DNA from: Salinibacterium sp. SWN248 | GTDB lineage: Bacteria > Actinomycetota > Actinomycetes > Actinomycetales > Microbacteriaceae | Assembly: GCF_015864575.1 (NCBI RefSeq) | Contig: NZ_JADYWW010000001.1 | Span: forward strand, 1,573,719-1,637,718 | Direction of reading: 5' to 3' | DNA: 64,000 nucleotides | In this document: one piece after another, positions 62,186 through 64,000 of the stretch | Position numbering within the stretch: the first letter of the stretch is position 1 | Layout of the letters: each line of letters begins with the position of its first letter | Position numbers and translations under genes: made by a program | Notes under the pieces: model-generated | Seen by the model: the letters and a program-made list of their open reading frames with translations, nothing else | What the model was told of the DNA's origin: nothing | The model's database searches: none

Positions 62186-64000
62186 CTACGGCGTAGTGCC
62201 GATGGACCCGATGACGCTGTCGAGTGGCATGCCTGAGCCGTCTCGCTTGGTACGTTCGGTCGGCAGCTGGCGCACGGCACCATCCGGGCCGACCGCCGTT
62301 GCCGGGACTGCTCCGACCCACGCCAGGGTGAGCACATCTTCGCCCTTGAGCAGAGAATGCGCCCGCACTCCGCCGGTGCCGCGGCCTTTTGCTGGGAACT
62401 GGGAAAACTCACTGAGCTTCACCCGGCCCGGATCTGTGCCCGGGATAGTGACGCTTGAGCCTGAGATCGTGACGGCAACGTTTTCGGAGTCAGCATCCAG
62501 TGCGTCGAAGAAGATTACTTCGGCACCAGAACTGACCCGCACACCTGCCATGCCGCCGGCGCTCAGCCCCTGAGGGCGAACAGCGGACGCCGCAAAGTGC
62601 AGCAGTTGAGTGTCGGAGGTGACAAACGTTAGCTCTGCGTCGTCGGCGCTGTGAGCCGCACCCACGAGTTCGTCTCCCGGCTTGAGCGAGATGATCTCGA
62701 AGTCCGGTTTTGACGGCCAGATGCCCGGTGTGACGCGTTTGACGGTGCCTTGGCGAGTAGCGAGAGCAACGGGCTGATCACTCTCTAGCGACACAATCGC
62801 CAACACACGATCTTTCTTGTCGAGCGTCAAGTACTCACTAATCTTGGCACCGGCACCGAGCTGAACAGAACTCGTTGGCACGTTGGGTAGGTCTATTGCA
62901 GTGAAGCGGATGAGTCGGCCGCGGTTCGTGATCGCACCGATCTCAGTGCGGCTTGTCGTTGTCACGCGCGAACGGATTGCGTCGTGCTTCGATCGACGTG
63001 ACCCGGCCAAAACGGTGTCGCCCTCGCTGATTCCGACTCGAATGATTCGACCTGTTGTCGAGAGCAGCACCACGCACGGCTCGTCGGCGATCTCAAGCAC
63101 TGGCTGGTTCTTGCGCGCAGCTGCACGTGATGTTGTGGCGATGGAGGCAGGAGCTTCTGTCAGCAGCGTGCGTCGCGGTGTTCCAAATTTCTCCGCCACG
63201 GCGTCGAGTTCGTTTCCGACGAGTGCTCGGATGAGAGTCTCATCGGCGAGCAAGGCCTGAAGTCGAGCGATCTCGGCTCGAAGTTTCTCTGCCTCGGCTT
63301 CCAGCTCGATGCGGCTGAATTTGGTGAGTCGACGCAGGCGCAGCTCAAGAATGTACTCGGCTTGCAACTCGCTCAGATCAAAGACCTCGCGCAGGCGTGT
63401 GCGAGCTTGATCGCTGTCGTCACTCTGACGAATGACCTGGATCACTTCGTCGATGTCGACGATCGCGATCAGCAAGCCTTCGACCAAGTGCAGGCGTTCG
63501 AGGTGACGAGCAAGGCGATACTTGCTTCGACGAGTGACCACCTGAAGGCGGTGCTTCAAAAAGACTTCCAGCAGGGCTTTCAGCCCGAGCGTCTGCGGGC
63601 GCCCATCGACGAGAGTGACCGCATTGATGCTGAAGTTGTCTTCGAGCGGAGTCAGGCGGTAAAGCTGCTCGAGTACGGCATCCGGACTGAAACCGGTCTT
63701 GATGCCAATGACGAGGCGCAGCCCGTGGTTACGGTCGGTGAGATCTGTGACATCAGAGATGCCGACAATTTTCTTGTTGTTGACGCCATCCTTGATCTTT
63801 TCAATGACGCGTTCGGGGCCAACCAAGTACGGCAGCTCGGTAACGACGAGTCCCATCTTGCGGGCAGTGATTGACTCCACGGTTACGGTGGCACGAGTCT
63901 TGAATGCACCACGACCGTTCGCGTAGGCGTCTTTTACGCCGCTGAGGCCAATGATCCTTCCTCCGGTGGGGAGGTCGGGGCCGGGCACAAACTGCATCAG
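62186..64000 (-). CDS. parC: Type IIA DNA topoisomerase A subunit (ParC/GyrA-like), C-terminal part
   Basis: Partial; the frame runs through the right window edge, so the first part with the active-site tyrosine is not seen. About 605 codons visible. The first residues FVPGPDLPTGG and VTELPYLVGPERVIEKI are from the breakage-reunion domain, then a long coiled-coil arm (FDLSELQAEYILELRLRRLTKF) and a C-terminal beta-pinwheel with repeats such as ATRQGTVKRV and ISEGDTVL. No GyrA box QRRGGKG is apparent, favouring ParC. Convergent with the B-subunit gene. Confidence 0.92.
   Translation of the reverse strand: MMQFVPGPDLPTGGRIIGLSGVKDAYANGRGAFKTRATVTVESITARKMGLVVTELPYLVGPERVIEKIKDGVNNKKIVGISDVTDLTDRNHGLRLVIGIKTGFSPDAVLEQLYRLTPLEDNFSINAVTLVDGRPQTLGLKALLEVFLKHRLQVVTRRSKYRLARHLERLHLVEGLLIAIVDIDEVIQVIRQSDDSDQARTRLREVFDLSELQAEYILELRLRRLTKFSRIELEAEAEKLRAEIARLQALLADETLIRALVGNELDAVAEKFGTPRRTLLTEAPASIATTSRAAARKNQPVLEIADEPCVVLLSTTGRIIRVGISEGDTVLAGSRRSKHDAIRSRVTTTSRTEIGAITNRGRLIRFTAIDLPNVPTSSVQLGAGAKISEYLTLDKKDRVLAIVSLESDQPVALATRQGTVKRVTPGIWPSKPDFEIISLKPGDELVGAAHSADDAELTFVTSDTQLLHFAASAVRPQGLSAGGMAGVRVSSGAEVIFFDALDADSENVAVTISGSSVTIPGTDPGRVKLSEFSQFPAKGRGTGGVRAHSLLKGEDVLTLAWVGAVPATAVGPDGAVRQLPTERTKRDGSGMPLDSVIGSIGTTP

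Overview
This is a moderately high-GC actinobacterial chromosome segment. The gene content and order point to the family Microbacteriaceae, something like Salinibacterium, Rhodoglobus or a relative. That placement is inferred from protein families (DUF3145, DUF4191, a PucR-type FasR beside a fabD-fabH-acpP-fabF cluster, homodimeric AceE, GlnE with two glutamine synthetases, class A RNase P RNA) and is not a database result. The order of the nif3, zinc-ribbon-like, panB, glnA2, glnE, glnA1, DUF4191, E2 and leucyl aminopeptidase genes recalls Mycobacterium tuberculosis Rv2230c-Rv2213. No insertion sequence, prophage or CRISPR array is visible. Most of the window is conserved core chromosome.

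Layout, left to right. 1-3.6 kb: a partial XRE-type regulator divergent from the glyoxylate-shunt pair aceA and aceB. 3.6-7.7 kb: an A-family polymerase without a visible exonuclease site, a PadR regulator, a protein made of two copies of one small domain, and an Lrp/AsnC regulator. 7.8-13 kb: a complete oppABCDF-type peptide/nickel-class ABC importer divergent from the Lrp gene. 13-14.8 kb: DUF3145 and a short-chain dehydrogenase. 14.9-22.5 kb (minus strand): aceE, fasR, fabD, fabH, acpP, fabF, coupling acetyl-CoA production to type II fatty acid synthesis. 22.7-24.8 kb: a peroxiredoxin, tRNA-Val(TAC) and a PLP decarboxylase.

25.2-31.1 kb is one gene encoding a 1978-residue protein. It has an NCS1-type (purine/cytosine permease-like) transporter at its C-terminus and an acidic, Ala/Pro/Glu/Ser-rich, apparently disordered N-terminal region of about 1,500 residues. 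This is the most unusual object in the window. 31.1-36.7 kb holds nif3, a zinc-ribbon-family protein that has lost its cysteines, rnpB, a VIT-family metal transporter, polyphosphate glucokinase, map, a 55-residue protein and panB. 36.8-41.1 kb is glnA2-glnE.

41.1-46.1 kb is a probable exopolysaccharide operon: a processive GT2 synthase, a membrane-anchored GH26-like hydrolase and UDP-glucose dehydrogenase. It is preceded by a 531-nt leader with long-range base pairing and a short leader-peptide reading frame. 46.1-55.1 kb holds glnA1 with a GlnR-type box, RDD and DUF4191 membrane proteins, a membrane pseudokinase, then (minus strand) pepA, lpdA and the 2-oxoacid dehydrogenase E2. 55.2-64 kb holds a PAC2 protein, the principal sigma factor, a CofE-like glutamyl ligase convergent with an ATP-grasp protein, a small zinc protein, and the type IIA topoisomerase B and A subunits in convergent orientation. 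The A subunit runs off the right edge.

Functionally the window joins acetyl-CoA supply and use (aceE, E2, lpdA, fab genes, aceA, aceB), nitrogen assimilation (glnA1, glnA2, glnE) and housekeeping genes, with a few accessory elements (the fusion permease, the polysaccharide operon and the pseudokinase) carrying the novelty.
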